A stretch of 12,911 nt of DNA from Mobilitalea sp. (GTDB taxonomy: Bacteria > Bacillota_A > Clostridia > Lachnospirales > Lachnospiraceae), in contig JARKQP010000767.1 of assembly GCA_029974875.1 (NCBI GenBank), positions 1 to 12,911 of the forward strand, written 5' to 3'. This document shows, piece after piece, positions 8,064 to 12,911 of the stretch (position 1 is its first letter; each line of letters opens with the position of its first letter). A program made the translations under genes and the position numbers. Under the pieces are notes generated by a model, which searched no databases, had not been told where the DNA came from, and saw only the letters and a list, made by a program, of their open reading frames with translations.

Positions 8064-8110
8064 AACCAGGCCGGAGTATATGGGAATGCTCCGGCCTGGT
8101 TGCTTTTTTT
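8064..8110 (+). terminator. Strong intrinsic terminator after the rhamnosidase gene
   Basis: A perfect 13-bp G+C-rich stem, AACCAGGCCGGAG (8064-8076) with its complement at 8089-8101, has a 12-base loop. It is followed by GC and then seven T (8104-8110). This is a textbook rho-independent terminator and ends the rhamnosidase transcript 86 bases or more after its stop. Confidence 0.95.
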
Positions 8111-8113
8111 GAT

Positions 8114-8125
8114 CTTTGTACAAAG
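8114..8125. promoter_or_regulatory. 12-bp perfect palindrome upstream of the DUF2200 gene, possible operator
   Basis: CTTTGTACAAAG is a perfect palindrome. It lies directly after the T tract of the terminator and just before the candidate -35 box at 8128. Its position would suit a dimeric repressor or activator site. No known regulator motif is recognised, and a 12-bp palindrome in AT-rich DNA may be chance. Confidence 0.25.
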
Positions 8126-8127
8126 TG

Positions 8128-8156
8128 TTGTATAAATACTTAAAAAGATGTAGTAT
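8128..8156 (+). promoter_or_regulatory. Candidate promoter of the DUF2200-DUF362 unit
   Basis: TTGTAT (8128-8133) and TAGTAT (8151-8156) are 17 bp apart, with three and four matches to the sigma-A consensus. The -10 ends 33 bases before the DUF2200 start codon. Because a strong terminator lies just upstream, the two genes downstream need their own promoter, and this is the best candidate seen. Confidence 0.35.
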
Positions 8157-8189
8157 CTAATTATATATTAGGTAAAGGAGTGCTTTTAA

Positions 8190-8543
8190 ATGGAGAGACA
8201 ACAGCGTATTTTTAAAATGCCTTTTTCAAGTATCTATCCGCTTTATATTCAGAAAGCAGAGAAAAAAGGGAGAACAAAAGAAGAAGTAGATGAAATCATT
8301 TTTTGGCTTACCGGATATGATGAACATTCACTGCAACAGCAAATAACAGAAGAAACGGATCTGGAAACATTTTTTAAACAAGCACCTCTTATTAATCCGA
8401 ATGCTGCGCTTATCAAAGGGGTTATCTGTGGATACCGGGTAGAAGAAATAGAAGATGATTTAATGCGGCAAGTCCGGTATTTAGATAAATTAATAGATGA
8501 GTTAGCAAAAGGTAAAGCAATGCAGAAAATATTAAGAGAATAA
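8190..8543 (+). CDS. DUF2200 family protein
   Basis: This is a small soluble protein of 117 residues, about the full length of the DUF2200 family (COG4898-type). Family hallmarks as I recall them are [24 protein letters not shown] (6-29), [14 protein letters not shown] (about 32-45), [29 protein letters not shown] (about 61-89), and the C-terminal [20 protein letters not shown] (92-111). The family has no established biochemical function, and no catalytic motif is evident. It is predicted mostly helical with a charged C-terminus. The start follows AAAGGAG at 8174-8180 with nine bases of spacing. The gene is visibly more A+T-rich than the flanking genes, and the short gap of 36 bp to the DUF362 gene suggests co-transcription. 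Nothing links it to the rhamnosidase, from which it is separated by a strong terminator. Confidence 0.88.
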   Translation: MERQQRIFKMPFSSIYPLYIQKAEKKGRTKEEVDEIIFWLTGYDEHSLQQQITEETDLETFFKQAPLINPNAALIKGVICGYRVEEIEDDLMRQVRYLDKLIDELAKGKAMQKILRE

Positions 8544-8579
8544 ATGAATAAGATAAATTATTGAAAGTAGGGAAATTCT

Positions 8580-9638
8580 ATGGGCACTATTTATGAGATA
8601 TTTGGCAGCGATGCCTATACCATGACAAAGGAGCTAATGGAGGCAGGAAAGGTTATCACTAAAATCCCAGCGGGTATGGAGGTGGCTCTTAAGCCCAATT
8701 TGGCAGTCGCAAAATCTCCGGAATCCGGAGCAACTACACACGCCGGTGTCCTTGCCGGAGCCATTGAATATCTGAAGGAGCACGGCATCCATAACATAAG
8801 CATCATAGAGAGTTCCTGGATTGGAGACAATACCGGCCGGGCTTTTATAGCCGCAGGATATGAAGAGGTCCGTCGTAAATACAATGTTGAGTTATACGAT
8901 CTGAAAAAAGATAAGACACGAACGGTGGATACTCCGGTCCGGCCCATGGAAATCTGTTGCCGGGCACTTGATGCCGGGTATCTTATTAATTTGCCCGTCC
9001 TGAAGGGCCACTGCCAGACCGCTATGACCTGTGCGCTGAAAAACTGTAAAGGATGTATTCCTGATAAGGAAAAGCGGCGCTTTCACGCGGAGGGGCTTAT
9101 GAAGCCGATTGCAGCATTGGCCAGTGCCTTACGCCCGTCGCTCACTATTGTAGACAGTATATGCGGCGATTTGGATTTCGAGGAAGGGGGGAATCCGGTA
9201 TTTACAGGACGGATGTATATGGGTGAAGATCCTGTTCAGCTGGATGCTTACGGGTGCCGGCTTATGGGGATAGCTCTTTCTGATGTACCCTATATTATGC
9301 TGGCTGAGCAATGGGGTGCCGGTTCTACTAAAATCAGGGACGAAGACCTTATCCGGCTAAATAATCCCGATTGTATTCAGGGTTATCCCGAGCCAACCGC
9401 AAAAGTGAAGCGGCTCATGGCCAATGTCTATGAGGATTCTGCATGCTCGGCCTGTTATGCGGGACTGGTACGCGCGCTGTATACCGCCGGCAGAAACCAT
9501 GAAATTCCGATCGCAATAGGGCAGGGATGGAAAGGCAAAGCCTTTGACGGTCTTGGTATCGGCAGCTGTTGTGACGGTGCGCGAAAGCAGGTAAAAGGCT
9601 GCCCGCCGACAGCTGAAGCTATCACGTCAAAATTGTAA
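8580..9638 (+). CDS. DUF362 domain protein, Cys-rich, without ferredoxin domain
   Basis: This 352-residue cytoplasmic protein matches the DUF362 family. Seen are VALKPNLAVAKSPESGATTHAGVLAGAIEYL (about 35-65), IIESSWIGDNTGRAF (75-89), YLINLPVLKGHCQTAMTCALKNCKGCIPDKEKRRFH (about 134-169) and the DPVQLDAYGCRLMG segment (217-230). DUF362 proteins often carry a ferredoxin domain and are suspected of roles with iron-sulfur clusters, but function is not firmly known. This one has no CxxCxxCxxxC ferredoxin repeat. Instead it has 14 Cys, including C145/C151/C156/C159 and a C-terminal set C289-xx-C292, C330-C331 and C341 in 'GCPPTAE', a metal- or cluster-like spacing. The start ATG is preceded by TAGGGAAA. 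It lies 36 bp after the DUF2200 gene and is likely in the same transcript. No partner enzyme is nearby. Confidence 0.88.
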   Translation: MGTIYEIFGSDAYTMTKELMEAGKVITKIPAGMEVALKPNLAVAKSPESGATTHAGVLAGAIEYLKEHGIHNISIIESSWIGDNTGRAFIAAGYEEVRRKYNVELYDLKKDKTRTVDTPVRPMEICCRALDAGYLINLPVLKGHCQTAMTCALKNCKGCIPDKEKRRFHAEGLMKPIAALASALRPSLTIVDSICGDLDFEEGGNPVFTGRMYMGEDPVQLDAYGCRLMGIALSDVPYIMLAEQWGAGSTKIRDEDLIRLNNPDCIQGYPEPTAKVKRLMANVYEDSACSACYAGLVRALYTAGRNHEIPIAIGQGWKGKAFDGLGIGSCCDGARKQVKGCPPTAEAITSKL

Positions 9639-9653
9639 AAAATAAGCTTATAC

Positions 9654-9686
9654 ACCGCCTTTCCTTATACCATGAAGAATGGCGGT
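9654..9686 (+). terminator. Possible weak terminator after the DUF362 gene
   Basis: ACCGCC (9654-9659) pairs with GGCGGT (9681-9686). Inside, a partial stem TTC/GAA and TTA/TGA with two mismatches closes a five-base loop. The downstream AATAATTTT is only moderately T-rich. The position, 16 bases after the stop codon, suits a terminator, but the stem is imperfect. Confidence 0.4.
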
Positions 9687-9693
9687 AATAATT

Positions 9694-9724
9694 TTGAATA
9701 TAGTCCTAGCCATGCTTATATATT
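9694..9724 (+). promoter_or_regulatory. Candidate promoter of the deacetylase gene
   Basis: TTGAAT (9694-9699) is followed by TATATA (9717-9722, 17-bp gap) or TATATT (9719-9724, 19-bp gap). The -10 ends about 30 bases before the start codon at 9755. A sigma-A type site is plausible; a sporulation sigma factor cannot be excluded by eye. Confidence 0.4.
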
Positions 9725-9754
9725 TATAGTAAGACAACATATTGGTGGTAGGCT

Positions 9755-10630
9755 ATGGGATCCAAGGAAAATAAGCATATTAAAAATGATCTTTATAATC
9801 TGGAAGAATTAGATCCTGATATGAAAAGGGAACTAAGTGCGAAAAAAAATCCTGGGACAGAGCAGGTTACAACTGCAGCTTTGTTTATGAAGGTGGGCAT
9901 CATGGTACTCAGCCTGATTGCAATTGTCGGCTTTGGCGCCAATGTCCTGCCAAATGCAGTAACCGTATCAAATACAGTAACAAAGAGTGTAATGCCAATC
10001 TATTGCGTCAAAACGGATGAGAAGAAAGTAGCCCTTACCTTTGACTGTGCCTATGAAAATGAGGACACGCAGAAAATTCTGGACATCCTGGATAAATATA
10101 ATGTTAAGGCCACATTTTTTCTGACCGGTGACTGGGTTGAAAAATACCCGGATGGGGTAAAAAAGCTTGTAGCCGCCGGCCATGATCTTGGGAACCACAG
10201 CGAGAACCATAAGGATATGACCGAGCTGACCAGGGAGGAATGCATTACTGAGATTATGGAGGTACATGACAAGGTGGAAGGCCTTACAGGCATAAGTATG
10301 ACCTTATTCCGCTCACCCTATGGGGACTATAATAAGATGGTGCTGGATACTGCCAAGGAATGCGGGTATGATGCGATCCAATGGGACATAAACAGCCAGG
10401 ATTGGAAGGACCACGGAGTTGACAGTATTTTAAACAGGGTATTGAAGAATAAAAGCCTGGGTAACGGTTCCATCATACTGCTGCATAATGGTGCAAAGTT
10501 TACTCCCGAGGCCTTGGGGTTGGTGATCGTAGGTCTTCAGGATAAAGGATTTGAGCTTGTTCCAGTGTCTAAGCTGATCTATACCGGGGACTATACAGTG
10601 GATAAGACGGGACGGCAGTTTGGGAAATAG
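9755..10630 (+). CDS. Membrane-anchored polysaccharide deacetylase, PdaB-like (CE4)
   Basis: This 291-residue protein has a charged cytoplasmic N-terminus of about 41 residues, one membrane segment (about 42-62, MKVGIMVLSLIAIVGFGANVL), and an extracellular NodB-homology domain (about 88-275). It is expected to deacetylate N-acetyl sugars of peptidoglycan or another wall glycan. CE4 motifs seen are ALTFDCAYEN (93-102), GNHSENH with the metal His pair 148 and 152, LFRSPYGDYN (185-194), QWDINSQDW (209-217) and IILLHNGA (240-247). In motif 1 the catalytic-base Asp97 is present, but the second, metal-binding Asp of TFDD is Cys98. The same position is also not Asp in PdaB-type proteins, and a TFDCAYEN form is what I recall for clostridial members. 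GGTGG at 9744-9748 serves as ribosome binding site. It stands alone between the DUF362 gene and the sensor leader. Sporulation or wall remodelling is a family-based guess. Confidence 0.9.
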   Translation: MGSKENKHIKNDLYNLEELDPDMKRELSAKKNPGTEQVTTAALFMKVGIMVLSLIAIVGFGANVLPNAVTVSNTVTKSVMPIYCVKTDEKKVALTFDCAYENEDTQKILDILDKYNVKATFFLTGDWVEKYPDGVKKLVAAGHDLGNHSENHKDMTELTREECITEIMEVHDKVEGLTGISMTLFRSPYGDYNKMVLDTAKECGYDAIQWDINSQDWKDHGVDSILNRVLKNKSLGNGSIILLHNGAKFTPEALGLVIVGLQDKGFELVPVSKLIYTGDYTVDKTGRQFGK

Positions 10631-10672
10631 CAGAGAAGCGCAGCCTGGCCTTTTGGGTGATACAAAAAGTAA

Positions 10673-10702
10673 TAGACTGATTTGTAAGGATTATGCTATA
10701 AT
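10673..10702 (+). promoter_or_regulatory. Extended -10 promoter downstream of the deacetylase gene
   Basis: A perfect extended -10, TGCTATAAT (TATAAT at 10697-10702), has a TAGACT -35 (10673-10678, four of six matches) 18 bp upstream. It is the best promoter by eye in the window. The predicted start near 10709 lies only about 50 bases before the hairpin at 10761-10790, so its transcript is either a short RNA or a leader that must read through the hairpin into the sensor gene. Confidence 0.6.
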
Positions 10703-10708
10703 TGTGCC

Positions 10709-10795
10709 AAAAGAATGGGCAAGTAAAATAATAAAAATTTCATGGATCATTAAGCTTAGTATAAAGAGAGGTCATTTTGCCTCTCTTTATCAATA
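10709..10795 (+). ncRNA. Possible short RNA or attenuated leader between promoter and hairpin
   Basis: The stretch between the extended -10 promoter and the end of the 11-bp hairpin would give an RNA of roughly 85 bases. No reading frame with a ribosome binding site lies in it, and no riboswitch or known small-RNA family is recognised. The existence of an RNA is inferred only from the promoter-terminator pair. Confidence 0.3.
10761..10790 (+). terminator. Hairpin terminator or attenuator before the sensor gene
   Basis: ATAAAGAGAGG (10761-10771) pairs perfectly with 10780-10790 around an eight-base loop. The stem is 11 bp with the T-rich part on its 3' side, followed by CAATATAATTT. It may end the deacetylase transcript (130 bases past its stop) or act as an attenuator for the promoter at 10673-10702. 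The lack of a long T tract lowers confidence. Confidence 0.55.
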
Positions 10796-10906
10796 TAATT
10801 TAGAAGGTTTTATCTGGCAGGGAGATACAGGAATCGACTTTGGATAAACGAATGTAGAGGAAAGAAGGGCGAAAGAAAAACAAATAATAAACGAAGGGAG
10901 GCCCGG

Positions 10907-10974
10907 GTCCATGCCAGCACTTTCATGGCATTTTGTGCGGTATAACGGCAATGCCCGTAATGATGGGCATGGAC
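10907..10974 (+). promoter_or_regulatory. Four alternately complementary segments around the sensor start, possible translational switch
   Basis: Segment 1 ATGCCA (10911-10916), 2 TGGCAT (10926-10931), 3 ATGCCC (10951-10956) and 4 GGGCAT (10965-10970) can pair 1:2 and 3:4 as small perfect hairpins. Alternatively they can pair 2:3 (GGCATT with AATGCC) and 1:4, where the pairing extends to nine perfect base pairs, GTCCATGCC (10907-10915) with 10966-10974. All in-frame start codons of the sensor gene lie within or right after this stretch. The strong Shine-Dalgarno sequence lies just before it. A switch is inferred; the four segments could also be diverged copies of one short motif. Confidence 0.4.
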
Positions 10975-11069
10975 ATAAATATGAGAGTAAAAATAGCGAT
11001 TATAATATGCATCCTCATAGGAATCATCAATGTGGCCGGTCTCTATCTGGTCAACACATCCTCCAATGA
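10911..11069 (+). CDS. Possible 52-codon leader ORF overlapping the sensor gene
   Basis: This ATG has the best Shine-Dalgarno sequence in the region (AAGGGAGG, GGAGG at 10897-10901, nine bases away). Its frame is +3 relative to the window, different from the sensor gene, and it ends at TGA 11067-11069 inside the sensor frame. The peptide begins MPALSWHFVRYNGN and is rich in His (seven) and Asn, with no membrane segment or known motif. It could be a real leader peptide whose translation opens or blocks the overlapping RNA structure, or the start codon could simply be fortuitous. It is not a frameshifted N-terminus of the sensor, whose own membrane helix starts at 10981. Confidence 0.25.
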   Translation: MPALSWHFVRYNGNARNDGHGHKYESKNSDYNMHPHRNHQCGRSLSGQHILQ

Positions 11070-12911
11070 AAAGCTAATGAAGGCAGAAGCCGGGATTCTG
11101 TCTTTAGAAGGATGGGATGCGGAAGAAGGCAGTATACGGCTGGGAGGAGAATGGGAATTCTATCCTAATGCCTTAATTCATTCTGAAGAGTCAAGGGATG
11201 TATTCCAGGAGTATTCAAAGCAGAAACGCATTGTGTCCCTCTCAGGGAGGGATTTGGCGGAAATAGCCTCTGATCCTTCTGTCACAAAAGGAACATTCCG
11301 GCTGGTAATTCATCTAAAGGACGATAACCTCTATGGGATTAATGTAAGAGGCATTGAGGATGAGGCCGCAGTCTATATAAATGGAATCCAGGCCTGTAAA
11401 TATAGGGAGCCTTCCTCCTGGGAGGAAGGAATCCCCCTTATCTATCAGACACCGGTAGGGATTGGTCAGTCGCAGAATGGCCGGTTTGAGCTTGTCGTAG
11501 AGGTTCCAGACATCCGGGTTTTGAATGGCTGGTTTTCCGGGGCAAAAGAAATCCCTAACATTGAGTTCGGAAGTGCTGATCATGTCACGAAAATGCGTAG
11601 TTTATCGATCAGCCTCGATATGTTCGTGATTTCCGGATATCTGATTCTGGGAATATTCTTTTTAGGAAATTATTTTTTTGAGAACAAGGCAAGGTATGCT
11701 CTGTTCTTTAGCCTGTTTTTATTGCTGCAGGCACTTCATGCGGCGGGGGTAGGGGAACGGCTGATTTTTCTGATCCTGCCTGCTCCGAAGGACTTTATGC
11801 TGTTCTATGAATATGAGATTCAGCTCCTATATCTGTACACCTTCTGCTTTCTGATGTTCCTATATGATTTCTTGAGGCCGTATACATCAAAAAAGGCAAT
11901 GATATTCTTAAGCGTCCTTTTACTGCTGGTCGGCCCGGTCTTTAACTGGGAGCTGTTTGGGATCGGTGGGATACCAGGAATTACCTATTACGTCCACAAG
12001 CTGATTATATCGGCGATTACAACGACCAGTAACATTTATATTCTGTGGGTCATGCTGAAGGCCTTGGTTAAAGGAGTGGAAGCGGCAGAATATGTTATGG
12101 TATTTACAGCTACCTTTTTTTATTATATAACAATAGGTTTCCTGGAGTTCTTATTTGACATTAACATAGGGAAGATCCCGGCACTCCTGGTTCTGACCAT
12201 GGTAGTTACCCTGACTATGTATTTGAATTACCGGTTACGGCTTGGCTACAGGCAGGTGGACCAGCTGTCCAGGCAATTATTGCTGAAGGATCAGGACAAG
12301 GATCTGTTCCTGGCAAGAGCTTCTCTGGAAATGGAGAAGCCAGTTAGGGAAATTCTTGCGGTTTCAGAGAGCCTGCTGGCAGAGGAGGACATGCCGGTCC
12401 AGTTGCAGGAAGCAAAGCTTCGCAGGGTTTATAAGGAGGGGTGGCATGCTTACACTATCCTTAAGGAGCTGGCTGAAACCTTTGGAGAACCGGTAAAGCA
12501 AGGGGACTTGGTTCTGGAGCCTGTGGACGCGGACTGCTTTACGGAGCTGTTGGAGGAGCTTGATTCTCTGGTTCCACGGCATGGCCTACCTGCTGTAGGT
12601 AGGAAGCTGCCGGAGCAGTTCCCTGTCTTTCTTGCGGACAGGAGCAAGTTAAAGGAAGTCCTCTACCATTTGTTGGACAACGCCGTGAAATTTACAGACC
12701 ATGGGGAAATTACGGTTCGTATTAATTCCGTAGGGAGCATGGCGCATATCACCGTGGAGGATACGGGGACAGGAATTGGCAGCTCGCAATTAAACATGGT
12801 TTTTACCGCCTTTTACAAGGAAAAGAGACAGGGACAGGAGGCACAGGGACGGGAAACGCCAGGACAAGAAACGCTAGGACAAGAAACGCCAGGACAAGAA
12901 ACGCTAGGACA
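10981..12911 (+). CDS. 7TM-DISM sensor, histidine-kinase-like, 3' truncated by window end
   Basis: The frame stays open from TAA 10888 to the window end, giving 643 codons from ATG 10981. Domains in order are a membrane/signal helix (4-23), an extracellular galactose-binding-like sensor (about 40-200, with IRLGGEWEFYPNAL at 52-65, typical of 7TM-DISM proteins), seven membrane helices (about 213-415), a HisKA-like helix (about 428-500), and an HATPase domain. The HATPase has N box LLDNAVKF (Asn567), G1 box VEDTGTGIG (592-600) and an F-box-like VFTAFYK (607-613). The phosphoacceptor motif reads ARASLEMEKP, with Leu449 where SHELRTP-type kinases have His. From residue 618 the ATP-lid region turns into GQETP/GQETL repeats. 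ATG 10981 is chosen because the hydrophobic helix follows directly; 10951, 10960, 10963 and 10969 are in-frame alternatives. None has a strong Shine-Dalgarno sequence. The ligand is unknown, perhaps a carbohydrate. Confidence 0.85.
   Translation, partial: MRVKIAIIICILIGIINVAGLYLVNTSSNEKLMKAEAGILSLEGWDAEEGSIRLGGEWEFYPNALIHSEESRDVFQEYSKQKRIVSLSGRDLAEIASDPSVTKGTFRLVIHLKDDNLYGINVRGIEDEAAVYINGIQACKYREPSSWEEGIPLIYQTPVGIGQSQNGRFELVVEVPDIRVLNGWFSGAKEIPNIEFGSADHVTKMRSLSISLDMFVISGYLILGIFFLGNYFFENKARYALFFSLFLLLQALHAAGVGERLIFLILPAPKDFMLFYEYEIQLLYLYTFCFLMFLYDFLRPYTSKKAMIFLSVLLLLVGPVFNWELFGIGGIPGITYYVHKLIISAITTTSNIYILWVMLKALVKGVEAAEYVMVFTATFFYYITIGFLEFLFDINIGKIPALLVLTMVVTLTMYLNYRLRLGYRQVDQLSRQLLLKDQDKDLFLARASLEMEKPVREILAVSESLLAEEDMPVQLQEAKLRRVYKEGWHAYTILKELAETFGEPVKQGDLVLEPVDADCFTELLEELDSLVPRHGLPAVGRKLPEQFPVFLADRSKLKEVLYHLLDNAVKFTDHGEITVRINSVGSMAHITVEDTGTGIGSSQLNMVFTAFYKEKRQGQEAQGRETPGQETLGQETPGQETLG
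12832..12911 (+). repeat. 15-bp coding tandem repeat (GQETP/GQETL) inside the HATPase domain
   Basis: At least five units of GGACAAGAAACGCYA lie in frame. The first two are degenerate (GQEAQ, 12832-12846; GRETP, 12847-12861), and the next three are near identical (12862-12876, 12877-12891, 12892-12906), followed by a partial unit cut by the window end. The last codon alternates CCA/CTA, so units 3 onward also show a 30-bp period. The length, a multiple of three, means copy-number change would keep the frame. It occupies the place of the ATP lid between the F box and the expected G2 box. Confidence 0.95.

Larger units (their letters stand above)
10631..10910. other. Non-coding stretch between deacetylase and sensor genes
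   Basis: No supported gene lies in this stretch, and the gap to the sensor start (10980) is 350 bases. It holds the extended -10 promoter, the 11-bp hairpin, an isolated TATAAT (10794-10799) without a -35, purine-rich sequence from about 10855, and the strong Shine-Dalgarno GGAGG at 10897-10901. The open frame running from about 10620 to 10847 lacks a ribosome binding site and has no recognisable product. Confidence 0.6.

Noticed and set aside
8615..9655. - strand open frames (60-110 codons) within and just past the DUF362 gene
   Set aside because: They are antisense shadows without ribosome binding sites or motifs.
10620..10847. 75-codon open frame starting with TTG at the end of the deacetylase gene
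   Set aside because: No ribosome binding site, no recognisable product, and it runs through the promoter and the hairpin; a chance open frame.
10911..11069. Frameshift joining ATG 10911 to the sensor gene
   Set aside because: The 10911 frame encodes a hydrophilic His/Asn-rich peptide, while the sensor frame has its own start and a full membrane helix from 10981; nothing is missing from the sensor N-terminus.
12832..12911. CRISPR-like repeat array at the window end
   Set aside because: The units are 15 bp, contiguous without spacers, and in frame within a coding region, so it is a coding tandem repeat.

Overview
The window reads like chromosomal DNA of a Gram-positive anaerobe of the Clostridia, most probably a Lachnospiraceae-type bacterium. 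The reasons are moderate G+C, AAAGGAG/AGGGGA-type ribosome binding sites, an intracellular GH78 rhamnosidase, a clostridial PdaB-like deacetylase variant and a 7TM-DISM sensor. The lineage is inferred from protein style only. No tRNA, rRNA, CRISPR array, insertion sequence or phage gene was seen.

Region 1 (1-3737, + strand) is a sugar-catabolic operon. It holds the 3' end of an L-fucose/L-arabinose isomerase-family gene, an FGGY sugar kinase, a DUF4432 aldose-epimerase-like protein and a class II aldolase of the fructose-bisphosphate aldolase type. Together they make an isomerise-phosphorylate-cleave route for a sugar that reaches the cell as a free aldose. Region 2 (3738-7978) has a convergent AraC-type regulator on the - strand. 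It is divergent from a 968-residue cytoplasmic alpha-L-rhamnosidase, with a 242-bp shared regulatory gap. The likely logic is that the rhamnosidase frees L-rhamnose or a related sugar from imported glycosides, the operon breaks it down, and the AraC protein senses the sugar. The exact sugar cannot be read from sequence, and no transporter is inside the window.

Region 3 (7979-9638) starts after a very strong terminator. It carries a small DUF2200 gene and a Cys-rich DUF362 protein, probably co-transcribed and unrelated to sugar use. Region 4 (9755-10630) is a membrane-anchored PdaB-like polysaccharide deacetylase.

Region 5 (10631-12911) has a 350-bp leader-like stretch with a good promoter, a hairpin terminator, a strong Shine-Dalgarno sequence before a short ORF, and four alternately complementary segments. 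It leads into a 3'-truncated 7TM-DISM sensor kinase. That kinase has two oddities. The phosphoacceptor His of the HisKA-like segment is Leu, and a 15-bp tandem array (GQETP/GQETL) sits where the ATP lid of the HATPase domain should be and runs off the end of the window. These two points and the leader are the most unusual things here.
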